64,000 nucleotides of DNA from Mesostigma viride (GCA_009746045.1 RPFO01000104.1:680576-744575), one strand, 5' to 3'. Positions 8,535 to 19,600 are shown, counted from the first letter of the stretch. Notes: generated from the letters alone by a model not told the origin. Made by a program: numbers and translations.

Positions 8535-9332
8535 TTACTTCATTATCCTTACACCTTGAATCTCCTGGTCCTTGTGTATCGCGATCCTGTTGCTCCTCTC
8601 TTCGTCCTCGGTCTTGATTCGTTGGGCGTCTTTCTTCATCATTTCGCGCTTGTGGCTCCTCCTCACACTGGGTGGGATGCTAGGACCCTCGGAAATCAAC
8701 CGGTCCAGAGTCAGGCGCAAAATGTGTATGAATTCGAACGGGTTGAGCCTGTGTTTTCGCGGCTTTGTCAATTCCGCGTCGACCTCGCGGTAAAAGGAGG
8801 AGAACTTGTGCACCATCTGCTTGTGTTGTTCCACCCTCTGCGCAAACCTCAGGAAGTTTTGTACCCCCGTCAATGCGGACGCCACCATGCTAGCGACTCC
8901 TACGTAGATCGAAACGGGGTCTAGAGACGACTCCGCGTCCGGCTTCCGGCTAAACGAGATCGTCCCCGCGGTCGCCGTGAGCAAAATCGCTGGAAGAACG
9001 AGCAAGTTGTTGTAAAACTCGGCGCGCGCCGCGGACATATCGTGCATTTCGCGAAACGCAAGGGCCTTCTGCCCCCACGAGAAAACGAGCGTCTCTATGC
9101 TCGAAGACCACAGGCGTTCTGACGGGGTGAACTGCTGCCCCTCGTTGACCGTCTGTGGCACGCCCTCTCCGTACGTGTGATCTCGAATTACGTACTGGTA
9201 CACGCCTACATCGGACGCGGCGTGGTGGCTTACTCGATTTCTGACCGGGGACGGAAGGGGCGTTATTTCGTTCAGATTGCGAGGTACTTGGATGTGGAGA
9301 GGATGCGATTGGAGTTTGGAATCTCCGTCCAT
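8535..9332 (-). CDS. SLATT-like two-TM protein
   Basis: 265 residues. The middle contains two hydrophobic helices (FYNNLLVLPAILLTATAG and VSIYVGVASMVASALTGVQ) followed by a charged helix with RVEQHKQMVHKFSSFYREVD and, later, ISEGPSIPPSVR. This arrangement matches the SLATT domain, a 2TM module of bacterial nucleotide-signalling systems that also occurs in NCLDV proteins. The tail is highly charged. No nucleotide-cyclase or SLOG partner is visible nearby, so a signalling role is not supported; a membrane protein of unknown job is the safe reading. Confidence 0.65.
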   Translation of the reverse strand: MDGDSKLQSHPLHIQVPRNLNEITPLPSPVRNRVSHHAASDVGVYQYVIRDHTYGEGVPQTVNEGQQFTPSERLWSSSIETLVFSWGQKALAFREMHDMSAARAEFYNNLLVLPAILLTATAGTISFSRKPDAESSLDPVSIYVGVASMVASALTGVQNFLRFAQRVEQHKQMVHKFSSFYREVDAELTKPRKHRLNPFEFIHILRLTLDRLISEGPSIPPSVRRSHKREMMKKDAQRIKTEDEERSNRIAIHKDQEIQGVRIMK

Positions 9333-9472
9333 TTGTTACAAATTAAGTTTTCATTTCAAAGAACATAGGCGAGCTAAGGATCCGTACACGCCGACGTGCC
9401 GGTTTCTAGAAAGGTCCAAAGGACGCGTACAAACTCTCCGACTTCTTTTGTTGAGAGCGAGTGAAGAGCGAG
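9333..9472. other. Divergent intergenic region
   Basis: A 140-bp gap between the divergent genes at 9332 (minus) and 9473 (plus). The 9332 side is AT-rich with AAATTAAGTTTTCATTTC, a probable promoter. No convincing gene inside. Confidence 0.35.
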
Positions 9473-9592
9473 ATGGAAGCATCCCTTCTCACCGCCTGTG
9501 TTTTCATGGTCGGCTTCTGGTTTTGCGCGACCTTTGCTTTCTACCACAACCACCTCACGCCGACAGAGGAAGGGAGAGACTTGACCGAGTAA
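9473..9592 (+). CDS. 39-residue single-TM peptide
   Basis: A short frame from ATG 9473 to TAA 9592 that leads directly into the primase (stop and next ATG adjoin). It encodes a hydrophobic stretch LLTACVFMVGFWFCATFAF and a polar acidic tail, i.e. a single-pass micro-membrane protein. The tight coupling to the next start supports it being real; family unknown. Confidence 0.45.
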   Translation: MEASLLTACVFMVGFWFCATFAFYHNHLTPTEEGRDLTE

Positions 9593-11026
9593 ATGAAATG
9601 GCCGGCGTATTCTGCCGCGACGAGGTGGTTTAACTCCACCGAACGCTTTGTGGACTCCGCGGAGGAGTACACCCATCTTCTTCTCGACGGATATGGCGGA
9701 GGGAAAGTCTTCGTCGACTCGGAAGACCTTCGCGAGCTGTACCGTTGCATCGCCCGGGATTTCGAGGAAGGAAACAAAAACTTCATCGTCGAGCAGAAAT
9801 CTCGCCCCGTGTTCCCGTTCTTCTTGGACGTCGATTGCGAAGACGAAAGAGACATGTCCCAGGACATTTTGGAGAAATGGGTGCCGCTCATCCACGGCGT
9901 CGTGCAGGAGTGCGTTCAGAGGAGCGATACGACGAGTTTCCACGTCGTCGTCTGTCGAGCTCCGAACAAGGAGAAGGAAGGCCGCATCAAGTGCGGATTC
10001 CACATGCATTGGCCGGGCATACCCGTCGACCAGGACACGGCGCTGAAGTTGCGCGGGTTCATCGTGTCTCGCCTTCACTCGGAGTTTGGCCCGAGACCGG
10101 AAAACAACTCGTGGAACGCCGTAATCGATCCATCCATCATGATGGATAACGGACTCCGCATGCTGTTTTCTCTCAAGTGCTACAAGTGCTCCGGATGCGC
10201 CAAGAAGTTCAGGGTCCTCAACGACAAATTCAAAGACGGGTGCCAAGGAGGCGGTTCGAACGCTCGAGTTTGTCCTTGTCCTTTTTGCAGGGAAAAGGCC
10301 CAGATCCGCGACGGGTGCGACTGTTCGTATGGCAAAGTCCACGAGAACCGGCCATACTCGTGGGTGTATCAGCAGGAGGAAGGGGAGGATCCGGACTACG
10401 ATGCGCCGACCCCGTACGACCAGCTCCTCATCACGTCAGTCCGCATTTATGACGGAATGGACGTCCCGGTTGCTCGTATCGTCGCGCCTGACGACTTCGA
10501 CCCCGACGTGGTGGAAAACCCCGGAACTCGCCACGGTCGTGGTCGCGGAAGAGCGCACCACGGTGGCGGACCGGCGCCTATCTTGTCCCCGTTCAACTCT
10601 GGCGCGCTTATCCCCAGGGATAGCGAGGAGTACAAAATGATCACCGCGCTGTTGCCGGGCGTCCGGCTAACGAACGCGTTCAAGGAGGGGGATGGGCGTT
10701 CGAGCGTCTACTGGGTATGGAGTAGGCACAGGCACTGCGAGAACAAGGGGAGCGAGCACGAGAGGAATAACGTGTGGTACGAGATCAACACGAACGGCGT
10801 GTTTCAGAGATGCTTCGATTCCGAATGTCGAGGGTACCGCTCCGAACCGCGAAGGCTACCGATGGGGGTCACAGACCGGCTTTTCAGGACACGACCGAGT
10901 GACATTGGAAGAAAAACGGAGTCCCCCATGTCGTCGGCCGGGGAGCGGCTGATGTACAGACTTGCGTACGACCCGAAGAAGGCGAGGGCTGGCAAGAAGG
11001 GAAAAAGAGCCCGGGGGGGATTCTAG
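9593..11026 (+). CDS. AEP-type DNA primase with UL52-like zinc end
   Basis: 477 residues. Archaeo-eukaryotic primase signature: FFLDVDCE with Asp79 and Asp81, FHMHWP with His137 and His139, and NGLRMLFSLK with Arg189. Cysteine clusters follow (CYKCSGC near 197-203 and CPCPFC ... CDC near 227-245), and a last pair in QRCFDSECRG resembles the C-terminal zinc finger of herpes UL52/NCLDV primases. Role: makes RNA or DNA primers at the fork, presumably with the SF3 helicase at 2-1705. The tail is lysine/arginine-rich. The 3' end overlaps the convergent gene by up to 143 bp. Confidence 0.82.
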   Translation: MKWPAYSAATRWFNSTERFVDSAEEYTHLLLDGYGGGKVFVDSEDLRELYRCIARDFEEGNKNFIVEQKSRPVFPFFLDVDCEDERDMSQDILEKWVPLIHGVVQECVQRSDTTSFHVVVCRAPNKEKEGRIKCGFHMHWPGIPVDQDTALKLRGFIVSRLHSEFGPRPENNSWNAVIDPSIMMDNGLRMLFSLKCYKCSGCAKKFRVLNDKFKDGCQGGGSNARVCPCPFCREKAQIRDGCDCSYGKVHENRPYSWVYQQEEGEDPDYDAPTPYDQLLITSVRIYDGMDVPVARIVAPDDFDPDVVENPGTRHGRGRGRAHHGGGPAPILSPFNSGALIPRDSEEYKMITALLPGVRLTNAFKEGDGRSSVYWVWSRHRHCENKGSEHERNNVWYEINTNGVFQRCFDSECRGYRSEPRRLPMGVTDRLFRTRPSDIGRKTESPMSSAGERLMYRLAYDPKKARAGKKGKRARGGF

Positions 11027-11729
11027 ACGCCACGTCCCTGCGGAGAAGGTTGGATCCTTTCTCGGTTGTCTCCCCCTTTCTATTCTCCAGGACGATAGGA
11101 ACTCCTCCTTGCACGAATGTTGTGTTCACTGGCGCGTTCGATGGAATAAAAATCAAGTTGTTGCTCCTCATGTCTCTCTGGTCCGCATGGCTTTCCATAA
11201 ATGGACTGCATTTCAGGAATGTGTGTACGTGATAGCTAGAGAACGCCGGGAAGTTCATTTCCACCATCTGTCGCGCGTAGATCATGCGAAGTTTGAACGG
11301 AGTCGCCATCAGGCTCTTCCTCGCGAATGCGAGGCAGTCGTGCAAGTAGAAGGTTGATCGGCCGGAAGGCTCGGATGCCAGAATACCGCACGCAACCGTC
11401 CCTTTGAACAGCTTCGTCTTAAACGGCGGCATCCGTATGATCTCGACGGTACGGTCTCCGTGGACGATCGCGCAGACCGTTCGACCCCCGCGAACTCGAA
11501 CGAGAGCGAGCAAGCCGTACACCCCCTTTCGGAACTCGGTCATGACATACGTGTCTTTCCCGAAACTGGACACGAGGTCCTTCGTCGAGCTCGCGAAAGA
11601 GATATAAGGCCGCGGGATGTCATACGACCGGCACACGCTCTCGACCGCCTTGATAACGTCGTGTGCCTCTCTAGGAGACGCCTTCCTGGACATCCAAAGT
11701 CCGGGGGGGTTACCAGCGGTGTCGTTCAT
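10884..11729 (-). CDS. Possible degenerate nucleotidyltransferase (capping-enzyme/ligase fold)
   Basis: 281 residues. The order of segments (TEFRKGVYGLLALV, then VHGDRTVEII, then FKGTVACGIL, then FYLHDCLAFA, later NNLIFIPSN) follows motifs I to IV of mRNA guanylyltransferases and ligases. However, the motif I KxDG is not there: Phe and Lys stand where the catalytic Lys and Asp should be. If the assignment is right, it is catalytically dead or has a shifted active site. The last 48 codons run antisense through the primase gene and look unlike the rest, so the true end may be near 11030 after another small indel. Moderate to low certainty. Confidence 0.42.
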   Translation of the reverse strand: MNDTAGNPPGLWMSRKASPREAHDVIKAVESVCRSYDIPRPYISFASSTKDLVSSFGKDTYVMTEFRKGVYGLLALVRVRGGRTVCAIVHGDRTVEIIRMPPFKTKLFKGTVACGILASEPSGRSTFYLHDCLAFARKSLMATPFKLRMIYARQMVEMNFPAFSSYHVHTFLKCSPFMESHADQRDMRSNNLIFIPSNAPVNTTFVQGGVPIVLENRKGETTEKGSNLLRRDVASRIPPGLFFPSCQPSPSSGRTQVCTSAAPRPTTWGTPFFFQCHSVVS

Positions 11730-11819
11730 CGTGCGCGCGTACGATAAAATCTCACAAAATTTGTTCGTCCTTGTACGCGCGCCTAGCGGAGGATAAAAGG
11801 GTCTCGACGCATATCGAGT

Positions 11820-12404
11820 ATGCCATCTGTACCCCCTCCTCCCATGAGTCTGTTGGAGCGTTCACTGCATCGTTTTTTCAAGGACGATGAAGTGTACAAC
11901 ACGCTGTACGATTTGCGCGACAAGGACACGGGGAAGGACAGGCCGTCGAACATCTTGTCGTTGCGCGTGATGGAGTGGCTCGTCACCAACTACGCCAGGA
12001 CCCACAACGTCGAGTGCGTCAACCAGCTCGACGGGATGCCCGTAAACATGTACATGTCCTACCGCGAACATCTGGACTTTTACTCCAAGAAGATGTTCGA
12101 TCCTTTCGCCAGACGGAAGAAGATCCAGCTCGCGTCGTCCGATGGCAGCAAGACGATGCAGACCACGACGGGGCAGATGAACTTCTTCCGTTGGGCGATC
12201 AATAACGGTGTTGTCAAGTACGCGATGGAGAACATCGACGCGATTCGAAAGGAACTGCCAAAATGCCACCACTACCCGACGAAAAAGGAGGACAGGGTGA
12301 TCGTCGTCGTGCGAAGGGCGAGGAAGCGGTTTCGGGCGACGGACCTGGGGACCATCGTCCGTCCGAAGATCGGCAAACAGAGGTTCACCATTCGTTTCAA
12401 ATAG
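11820..12404 (+). CDS. Conserved NCLDV protein of unknown function
   Basis: 194 residues. The run LRVMEWLVTNYARTHN, the MFDPFARRKKIQ segment and the TTGQMNFFRWAINNGVV segment recall a family shared by algal and protist NCLDVs, in which these three blocks are the conserved core. I cannot name the family with confidence. The C-terminus is basic (VVVRRARKRFR), suggesting nucleic-acid contact. Start at ATG 11820, 90 bp from the divergent gene at 11729. Confidence 0.65.
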   Translation: MPSVPPPPMSLLERSLHRFFKDDEVYNTLYDLRDKDTGKDRPSNILSLRVMEWLVTNYARTHNVECVNQLDGMPVNMYMSYREHLDFYSKKMFDPFARRKKIQLASSDGSKTMQTTTGQMNFFRWAINNGVVKYAMENIDAIRKELPKCHHYPTKKEDRVIVVVRRARKRFRATDLGTIVRPKIGKQRFTIRFK

Positions 12405-12431
12405 AAATCGCAGCCGTACTGTAGGGTAGGT

Positions 12432-12764
12432 ATGTTGTTGCTGGGACGACTGTACGACTGGTGTGTGGCCTCGCCTCTGCGCAAATTGTTCATGAAGGGG
12501 CCTACGATCGGCACCTTCGGGTTCTGGATGAGCATGGAGGAGAGCGATATTTGTGCGGCCATGACGAAGACGACTTCGGATATATGGGATGCGAATCCTC
12601 TTCACTGTAAAGACATCATCGAGAGTCGCTTTGAGAGCGTCCACGTGGTCGTTCAGACGATCATGATGTGGGTGTTGTTGTATTCCGTCATGAACATTTT
12701 AATACGAAAAGTTCTTATCCTACCCACGCGGCTCGTGGTACGAAGGGCGGGTGACAAGGATTAG
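12432..12764 (+). CDS. Small conserved-type protein with one TM helix
   Basis: 110 residues. An N-terminal amphipathic part, the motif MEESDICAAMTKTTSDIWDANPLHC, and a hydrophobic helix near residues 70-93 (VVVQTIMMWVLLYSVMNILI). The SDIC...W...C pattern is reminiscent of a short NCLDV protein, but I cannot name it. Overlaps the convergent gene by 4 bp. Confidence 0.55.
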   Translation: MLLLGRLYDWCVASPLRKLFMKGPTIGTFGFWMSMEESDICAAMTKTTSDIWDANPLHCKDIIESRFESVHVVVQTIMMWVLLYSVMNILIRKVLILPTRLVVRRAGDKD

Positions 12765-13081
12765 CACTTTGTGCCTGGCCGGCACTTGTGAGTGGAACTC
12801 GCGTCGGTCGTCGCCGGCTTTTTTCCAGATGCTTCCTTTCGTGCCTCCGAGTACCGCCTCCACTTTGTATATACGCCCATGGCCGCCAACGCAGCCGCGA
12901 TGGGTAGGGCCACCGCGTTAAGGATTGCGTGCACTCGGTTTTCGCACTCTTCGTCGTCCTTTTTGCCGAACAACGCGCAAATCCCGCTCGCGACCTTTTC
13001 TCCGATGAGGTTGATGGCGACGGAAAGGACGAAAAACACGCAGAAGATAATGACCAGGCTGCTCACGATCGGGTTTGCCAT
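12761..13081 (-). CDS. Two-TM small membrane protein
   Basis: 106 residues: an N-terminal hydrophobic helix (SSLVIIFCVFFVLSVAINLI), an acidic cysteine-bearing loop, and a second one (AVALPIAAALAAMGVY), then a basic tail with two cysteines near the end. No recognised domain. First of three adjacent minus-strand membrane protein genes. Confidence 0.55.
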   Translation of the reverse strand: MANPIVSSLVIIFCVFFVLSVAINLIGEKVASGICALFGKKDDEECENRVHAILNAVALPIAAALAAMGVYTKWRRYSEARKEASGKKPATTDASSTHKCRPGTKC

Positions 13082-13118
13082 TCGCTGATCATTTCATAAC
13101 GAGGGTTAGATAAGAAGT

Positions 13119-13343
13119 TCATTTCACAACTTCCTTGTCCGCGTTTCTGGAATCGAGTTTGTTCTTAATTCCTGCTGTCAACCAAATTATTGGAAGTAAT
13201 ACAAACACCATTGGCACTAAAATTAACAACCGCGATGGCACGTCGAAGCCATTTTTCTCCGGAGGGGCCCAGATGAGACTCGCCAACGTCGCGTTGACCG
13301 CCAAAAGATACAAGATCAGTATAACCGCAAACACGTTCGCCAT
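13119..13343 (-). CDS. Small two-TM protein, tandem paralogue 1
   Basis: 74 residues. Its first 20 residues are almost identical to the neighbouring gene product, followed by a WAPP or WFPS loop and a second hydrophobic helix. The sequence just before the start codons (GCATAGTTCA) is shared too, which shows a tandem duplication including the promoter edge. Function unknown. Confidence 0.6.
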   Translation of the reverse strand: MANVFAVILILYLLAVNATLASLIWAPPEKNGFDVPSRLLILVPMVFVLLPIIWLTAGIKNKLDSRNADKEVVK

Positions 13344-13347
13344 TGAA

Positions 13348-13593
13348 CTATGCAGAGAGTTTTATAAGTACTCGATCGTCCCCGTTTCTGGAATCGCCTG
13401 TGAGCTTTTTTATAATTGCATATACCAACAAACTTATCGGAGCGGATACATAGATTATTGGAAATAAAACGAAAAACCGACTTGCCGCGAAAAAGCCCCT
13501 GTCTTGGCCGCTAGGAAACCAAATGTAACTCGCGAGCGACGCGTTGACCACCAGAAGATACAAGATCAATATAACCGCAAACACGTTCGCCAT
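13348..13593 (-). CDS. Small two-TM protein, tandem paralogue 2
   Basis: 81 residues, N-terminus MANVFAVILILYLLVVNASL, differing from its neighbour by a few substitutions, then diverging more strongly in the second helix and the charged tail. Only 4 bp separate the two genes. The divergence of the 3' halves against the conserved 5' ends suggests either selection on the first helix or recent gene conversion there. Confidence 0.6.
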   Translation of the reverse strand: MANVFAVILILYLLVVNASLASYIWFPSGQDRGFFAASRFFVLFPIIYVSAPISLLVYAIIKKLTGDSRNGDDRVLIKLSA

Positions 13594-13686
13594 TGAACTA
13601 TGCGGCGATATTTATCGCGGCTAATGTCGATATGCGAGGAACCGCGTTAAAAACGAAGCGGAAATTGTGTGTCCGTGTATCGAGAA

Positions 13687-16600
13687 ATGGCCGACTGCGG
13701 CGTGGTCCGCTCAAAAGCTGTGACTGTGGAAGGGGAAGACGGCTCTTTGTGGCGATTCCGAGTATCGAACCACGCGCTTCGGTTGGAGAGGAAAATCGAC
13801 GAGCAATGGTACCTTGCATACACGTACTCCGGCGATATGTCGCTTCCGTACATGGGAAGCGAGGAAGGTGTATGGGAGTTCAAAGAAAACGTGGCGATCA
13901 ACGGAGATTTGATCGTTCGGTCGTTCTTGAAACTGCCCTACACTTCCCGAGCGGATTACGACGCGGCGGCGCCGTACGAGCTCGTCCCGAAGGTCTACGC
14001 GGACCTTTTTCCATCGTGGCGGGGTACGGAAATTCTCAGCGGGCTCATGGACGTGGACGTTGCAGGGGTTCAGGATGGGATGGGACTAGTCTATGACTCA
14101 GGGACTTCCCAGTGGGCTTCTGGGCCCGTGAACGAGCGGGGAGAGTACCGTTCCGCGGCCTTCCGTTGCGACATTGACAACGCGGGGCTGCTTTCGGGGC
14201 AGTTTCAAGAAACGTTCGTCGGAAGCTCGTCCTCTGACACGAGCAACCTCCCGAGGCACACGTTCGCGCCGGATACGGACGTCAATGTCACGTCTTTGTG
14301 GGTGACAGTTCGCAAGTTCCCCGCTCCTGCGCACCCCACACCGAGCACCGCGACCATAGATGTCGAAGTGTGTGATATTGCGGCAGAACCGGTGCCGCAC
14401 AGCGGTGAAATCACCCGGGTCGTCACCACGGGCAGCCTCCCGATGCTGACGGCCGCGACTTGGGACAACTCCACGTCCACGTGGACTCTCGTCGCCCAGA
14501 TCCAGTTGCCTAACGAAACCAAGATCGACCTTGCGCGCGACAAGCCCTATCGCGTGCGCGCGAGGATCTCGACGTCCGGAACCGCTGTGAACGTCGTTTC
14601 GAACGTGAGCGTCGTTCTGGCGGGTGTGAAGGTCGACCGTTCGCAGGACTCCGCTGCCCCTGCATCAGCGGTCGCTCCGTACGCGTCCGTATCGGACACG
14701 TCGATCACGGTGACTCACCAGTACGCCGATCCTGAACGCGCGAACATCGCGGTAGTATGTCAAGCGTACAAGGGTCCGCGTACGGGTGTCACCGCCACGA
14801 ATCTCATGGAGAATTCCATCGGCGAAGAAGGCTTCATCGAGCGAAAGGTCGACTGGACGCAAGGAAACGACGGACTGTTCACTGGCGAGTTCACCTTCAC
14901 GAATCTCGAGGAAGGGAGACCGTACAATGTGTACGTGGCCGCGAAGGACTCCAATTCCAACCTGAGCACCGTGTCTCACGCGCGTGTATACACCCTGGGA
15001 GGGGACATGTACGGGATTCCGTACGAGTCCATAACCGCGTTTTGGGATTTCGAGGGAAACCGTCCTTTCGACAAAGTGGCGGGGTTGGAAATGAAGATGT
15101 CCACGTTCGTGGGTGGTACCGAGATTTCGAACTTCGGCGACTTTTATATCAGCGACTCCTCCATCCAATACGCCCCCCAGACCATTGACAACGAGGGCTT
15201 CAGGGCCTCCCTGCACAACAAGAACTTCCCGACCTCGACGAACATGACGCTGATGATGGACGTGTTCCTCCCCTCCTCGATTTCGCACGCGGGCACGAAC
15301 ACGCAACTCGCGCTCTTCAAGTACGGCTCCATCGCCTCCGATATAGGGTGTGTGAGCTTGTCCCTCGTCGGCGACGGGTCCTTCATCCACTTGAACGTCG
15401 ACGGAGTGGCAGCCGAAGTATCCAGAACCGTGGCGGGCCTTCGGTTGAACGAATGGAACCGCGTTTGTCTCGTTCGCGAAGGCGATCGCTGGTACTGGCA
15501 CTTCAATGGTCGCGAAGTGAGCGCGGCGGACGTGGAAGCGGGATCGGACACTCGCGCGGTCGGAGAGACGACTTTGTTTGTCCAGTTTGTTGACGACGCC
15601 GACTTTTTCCTTTCGACCTACTCCCCTTCGAATGGGAGATATCTGACGGGTGTAAAGCATACGAACATCGCGGTTCTCTCGACGGCCGCCGCTGTACAGA
15701 CCGTCCAACGCATGCGAACTCCATTGGGTTTCGCAAGCTCGCAAGTCGAAAAGGGTACATCGTTCCTTCGACGGCGAGGACGAACCTCATGACGCCTGTC
15801 ACCGGGTACGCGACGGCGGACGGTGTCGTACCACTTACGAAAACCATGACACAAAACGCGGACGTCGATCAGACTCACTCCATCGTATTCTCGCAGTCGT
15901 CTAATTCGATCAACGACGTACTCTTTCGGAGAGACTCGGACGTCTACTCTGGCGCCTTCCGTGAGCTGGTCGAGGTAGACGTCGGAGCGAACAAGGGCGC
16001 GGCGCTCGTGTGTTACATGGACGACGGGTTCCCTAAAACTTCCGGCGACGCCATTTCGTTCGTCAACGGCGCCGTCACGAATGTCCCGCCTTCTCCCAGC
16101 GGGTTTTGGAACTTCAACAGCAACGACGGGACCAACACGGGGACATACGCGGGGGCGAGCATGTCATTTTCGAGTGGTACCGCCCCATCCGGCGCGCTCC
16201 TCACGTTGCAAGAAGACGCGGGCGGGAACAACACGTACGCGAGTGTTTCCCTTGGCGCGGAATATAACGGCGGCCTGACCGAGTTCACGATCGCGATAAA
16301 CTTTACGCTGGTCGCCGACACTCAGCCTTATACTGTCGTATGGGCGTACGGCCAACCAACCGGCTCGGGACCTTGCTACTTCCTGCTCTCCGGCGCGGCC
16401 GGTAAACTAGAGCTCGCGACGAAGACTCACAAAGTGTCCCTCTCGGACGAATACGCGTTCCCCGTCGGCACTAGTTTGAACGTCATCGTGTCGAGAACGA
16501 CGACCGCCACGGACAACAACTCGCTTTTCAAAGTGTGGGTCAATGGCCAGGCGAAAACTCTGAACACGAACGAGACCCTTGCGCGCGAAGATCTGACGTC

Positions 16601-19600
16601 GAAAATCTTGCGCCTTGGGACGAACGTAACGTACCCGTACGGGAGCGAAGGGAAATGGGACAATCTTGCGTTCTTCAACTCTGCCCTATCCCAGCTGCAA
16701 GTGGATCGGTATCTCGGAACCTACGTGGATCCTCCCACACCCGGTGTGTGGACGTTTGACTCGAATACAGGGGCCAACACAGGTACCGCGTCAGGGTATA
16801 CACTAACGTTCGCTTCCGGCGTGTCCCCTGCAAGTACGGCGCTGACTCTCGCCGAGGACGCGGGGGGGAACGAGTCCTTCGCGTCCGCGACACTCGGCGG
16901 CGACTTCAACGGCGGCACGGCGGCCTTCTCCGTGTACGCCGAATTCATGGCCACAGCGATCACGCAAGAGACCGTAGTCTGGGCCTACGGACAACCGGGT
17001 GTAGGGACCCCGTGCGTGTATCTGACCATCGACGCGAGCGGGAAGCTGTATCTGCAAACGAGCGCCGCCAGCGTTTGCACTTCGGACAACGCCACCTTGA
17101 ACGCGGGCCAGACCTATCAACTTGTGGTTTCCAGGACGACGGACGCGACGAACAACAACACCTTGTTCCGTCTATGGGTCAACAATGTCGAGAAAACGTT
17201 GAATACAAACCAGACATTGGCGCTCGAAAACTTGACGACGAAGACGTTCCGCGTCGGAACAAACACCCGATTCACCAAAGGTAGCGCCGCTCAGTGGGAC
17301 AACATCAAGTTTTATAACCAAGCGCTGACGACCAACGATGTCACGGGCGGGGTCGGGACGGAACAGTCCGTCCTCTACTATCCATTTACCGGCGGCTCGC
17401 TAGTGAGTTCCGGTACGGACAACTCCTCTGCGACAACCCTGGTCCGCGGCGGCAACACCGAGCTCTTCTACACGTCCAACGAACTTCGGAACGGCAACGT
17501 AGGCACATTTGGAAACGCGAGTTACTACTACTGCCCGTTCACATCGGCGATGCCGTATCTGCAGTCGTCGTGGACCGTGACGCTCACGTTCAAAGCGCCA
17601 ACTGGGAGTGGTCGACAACTCGAAGCAGAGCTGTTCCGATACGGCAACTCTTCAACAACGGCGGTCCGTCTGTACTGCACGAGCGACCTCCAACTCAGGG
17701 TGCAGAGTCTTGGCGGGGCGGGGACGGGGACCCAAGTCTTCACGAGTGTCCCCGCTTTGTCCCAAGGCACGACGTACCGCATCGCCTTCACGCACGTGAA
17801 CGGGGCCGGGAGCACCTCCACGCGCTTCTTCTTGTGGATCAACGGGGTCAAGTACCTCCAGTCGAACACCGTCACCGTCCCCAGCCAGACGTTGACGACT
17901 CCGGGGTTGTACGTTGGAAACGTCGATGGCCAATTTGCCGCCAGTCAATCGTCTTGGGACAATGTGCGCTTGTTCGGCCGAGAGTTAACGACTCAAGAGA
18001 TCACAGACATCGCAAATAACGTGTACCCCGTATCGGCGACAGTTCCGACGGCAGTAGGTCAGTGGACGTTCAACGATCTGGCGGGAACGAACACGGGAAC
18101 ACAAACGGAGGCGTTGGCCATCACGAACATGAGCACGTCCACCGCCGGTGCGGTAGGCTCTCTGGTGACGACGACCGACGCTGGGTTGAACACTCATTAC
18201 GCCCAGGCGACCCTCGGGGCTGGCTACACGGCTGGTCTAGGCTCCTTCACGATCATGACGGACATATACTTCGACAGTCTCTCCGGTGCCAACCAAACCA
18301 ACATTTGGGCGTACGGAGACGTCACGTCTGGCGGAGACGGCCACTTCTGTTACGTGAACGGGAGCACGGGGATCGAAGGTCGTCTACAGATCGGGTCCGG
18401 AAATGCGATGGTGAACACAACGGATGTCTTTACGTTCGCGACGGGGCGATGGTACAACGTGATTGTCTCTCGCACGTCAGATAATACGAGCAACAACACG
18501 CTCATCAAACTATGGGTAGACGGTGTCGCGAAGACGTTGAACACGAATCAGACGATCAAGTTCTCGAACATCACGAACAAAGCGTTCCGCCTCGGGACCA
18601 ACCTTCGTTACAACTCTTGTCACGCGTGTCGATGGGATAACGTCAGGTATTTCAACCAGGCGTTCACCCAATCCATCGTCGATTCGATTCTCGGCCTCTC
18701 GGTTCCGGGCATATCCATTTCCCCTATCGGGAAATGGGACTTTGCGCTGAACGACGGTACAAACACCGGGTCGGGTACGGGAGGGACGCTCACGTCCTCG
18801 TCGAACGCGGTTCCTTCGGCGGGCAAACTCTCCATAACAGAGGATTTTGGGGGAAACTCGAAGTACGCGACCGTAGCTCTGGGATCCGAGTTTTCCGCGT
18901 CCGACTTTTCCGTCTCGTTGGACTTCACCCGTCTGAGTTCCACGAACGCGTTCACTTGCATATGGGCGTATGGAGAGCCAGGAACGGGAACGGCGTGTCA
19001 TTACGTGCTGGTGGACAACACCGGCAAACTTCTCATATGCGACGACGTCAACCAAGTCGCGACGTCTGACGACTTCGCGTTCAATCTATCTTCGACATAC
19101 AACCTCGTAGTCGCCCGGACGAGCGTCACAACGAGCAACAACACGTTGTTCAAAGTGTGGATCAACGGCGTGGCTAAGACGTTGAAGACCACTCCTGTTT
19201 TGACGCGTCACGTGCTCACGACGAAGGAGTTCCGCATCGGCACGAACGCGCGATACACCGTCTCCAACCAAGCGAGGTGGGACAATATCCGGTTCTTGAA
19301 CAGCGTGGCCACGCAGACAGACGTCAACTACTTGTACACTCCCACATCAACTCCTTCCGCGACGGGTTTGTGGAATTTCGACGCTTCGAGCGGGGCTAAC
19401 ACGGGCACCGCGTCCGCGTACAGTTTGACGTTCTCCTCTCCGGCGTTGTTCGAAACCGGCAAACTGAGGCTGCCCGAGGACGAAGGCGGGAACACGCAAT
19501 ACGGATCCGTCCTTCTCTCGGGAGCGTACTCGGGCGGCTCTGGTGCGTTCACGATCGGCGTGGAGTTCCGTATCGATACGGACACGCAACGAGGCGCGTG

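Noticed and set aside
14665-15744. Minus-strand reading of 359 codons opposite the adhesin
   Set aside because: Composition (Arg, Val, Gly rich) is that of antisense to a GC-rich gene; the plus strand has LamG and FN3-like structure.
15740-15800. Programmed frameshift or ATGA coupled translation in the adhesin
   Set aside because: Possible, but the same kind of one-base loss recurs in many unrelated genes, so a homopolymer error is the simpler explanation.
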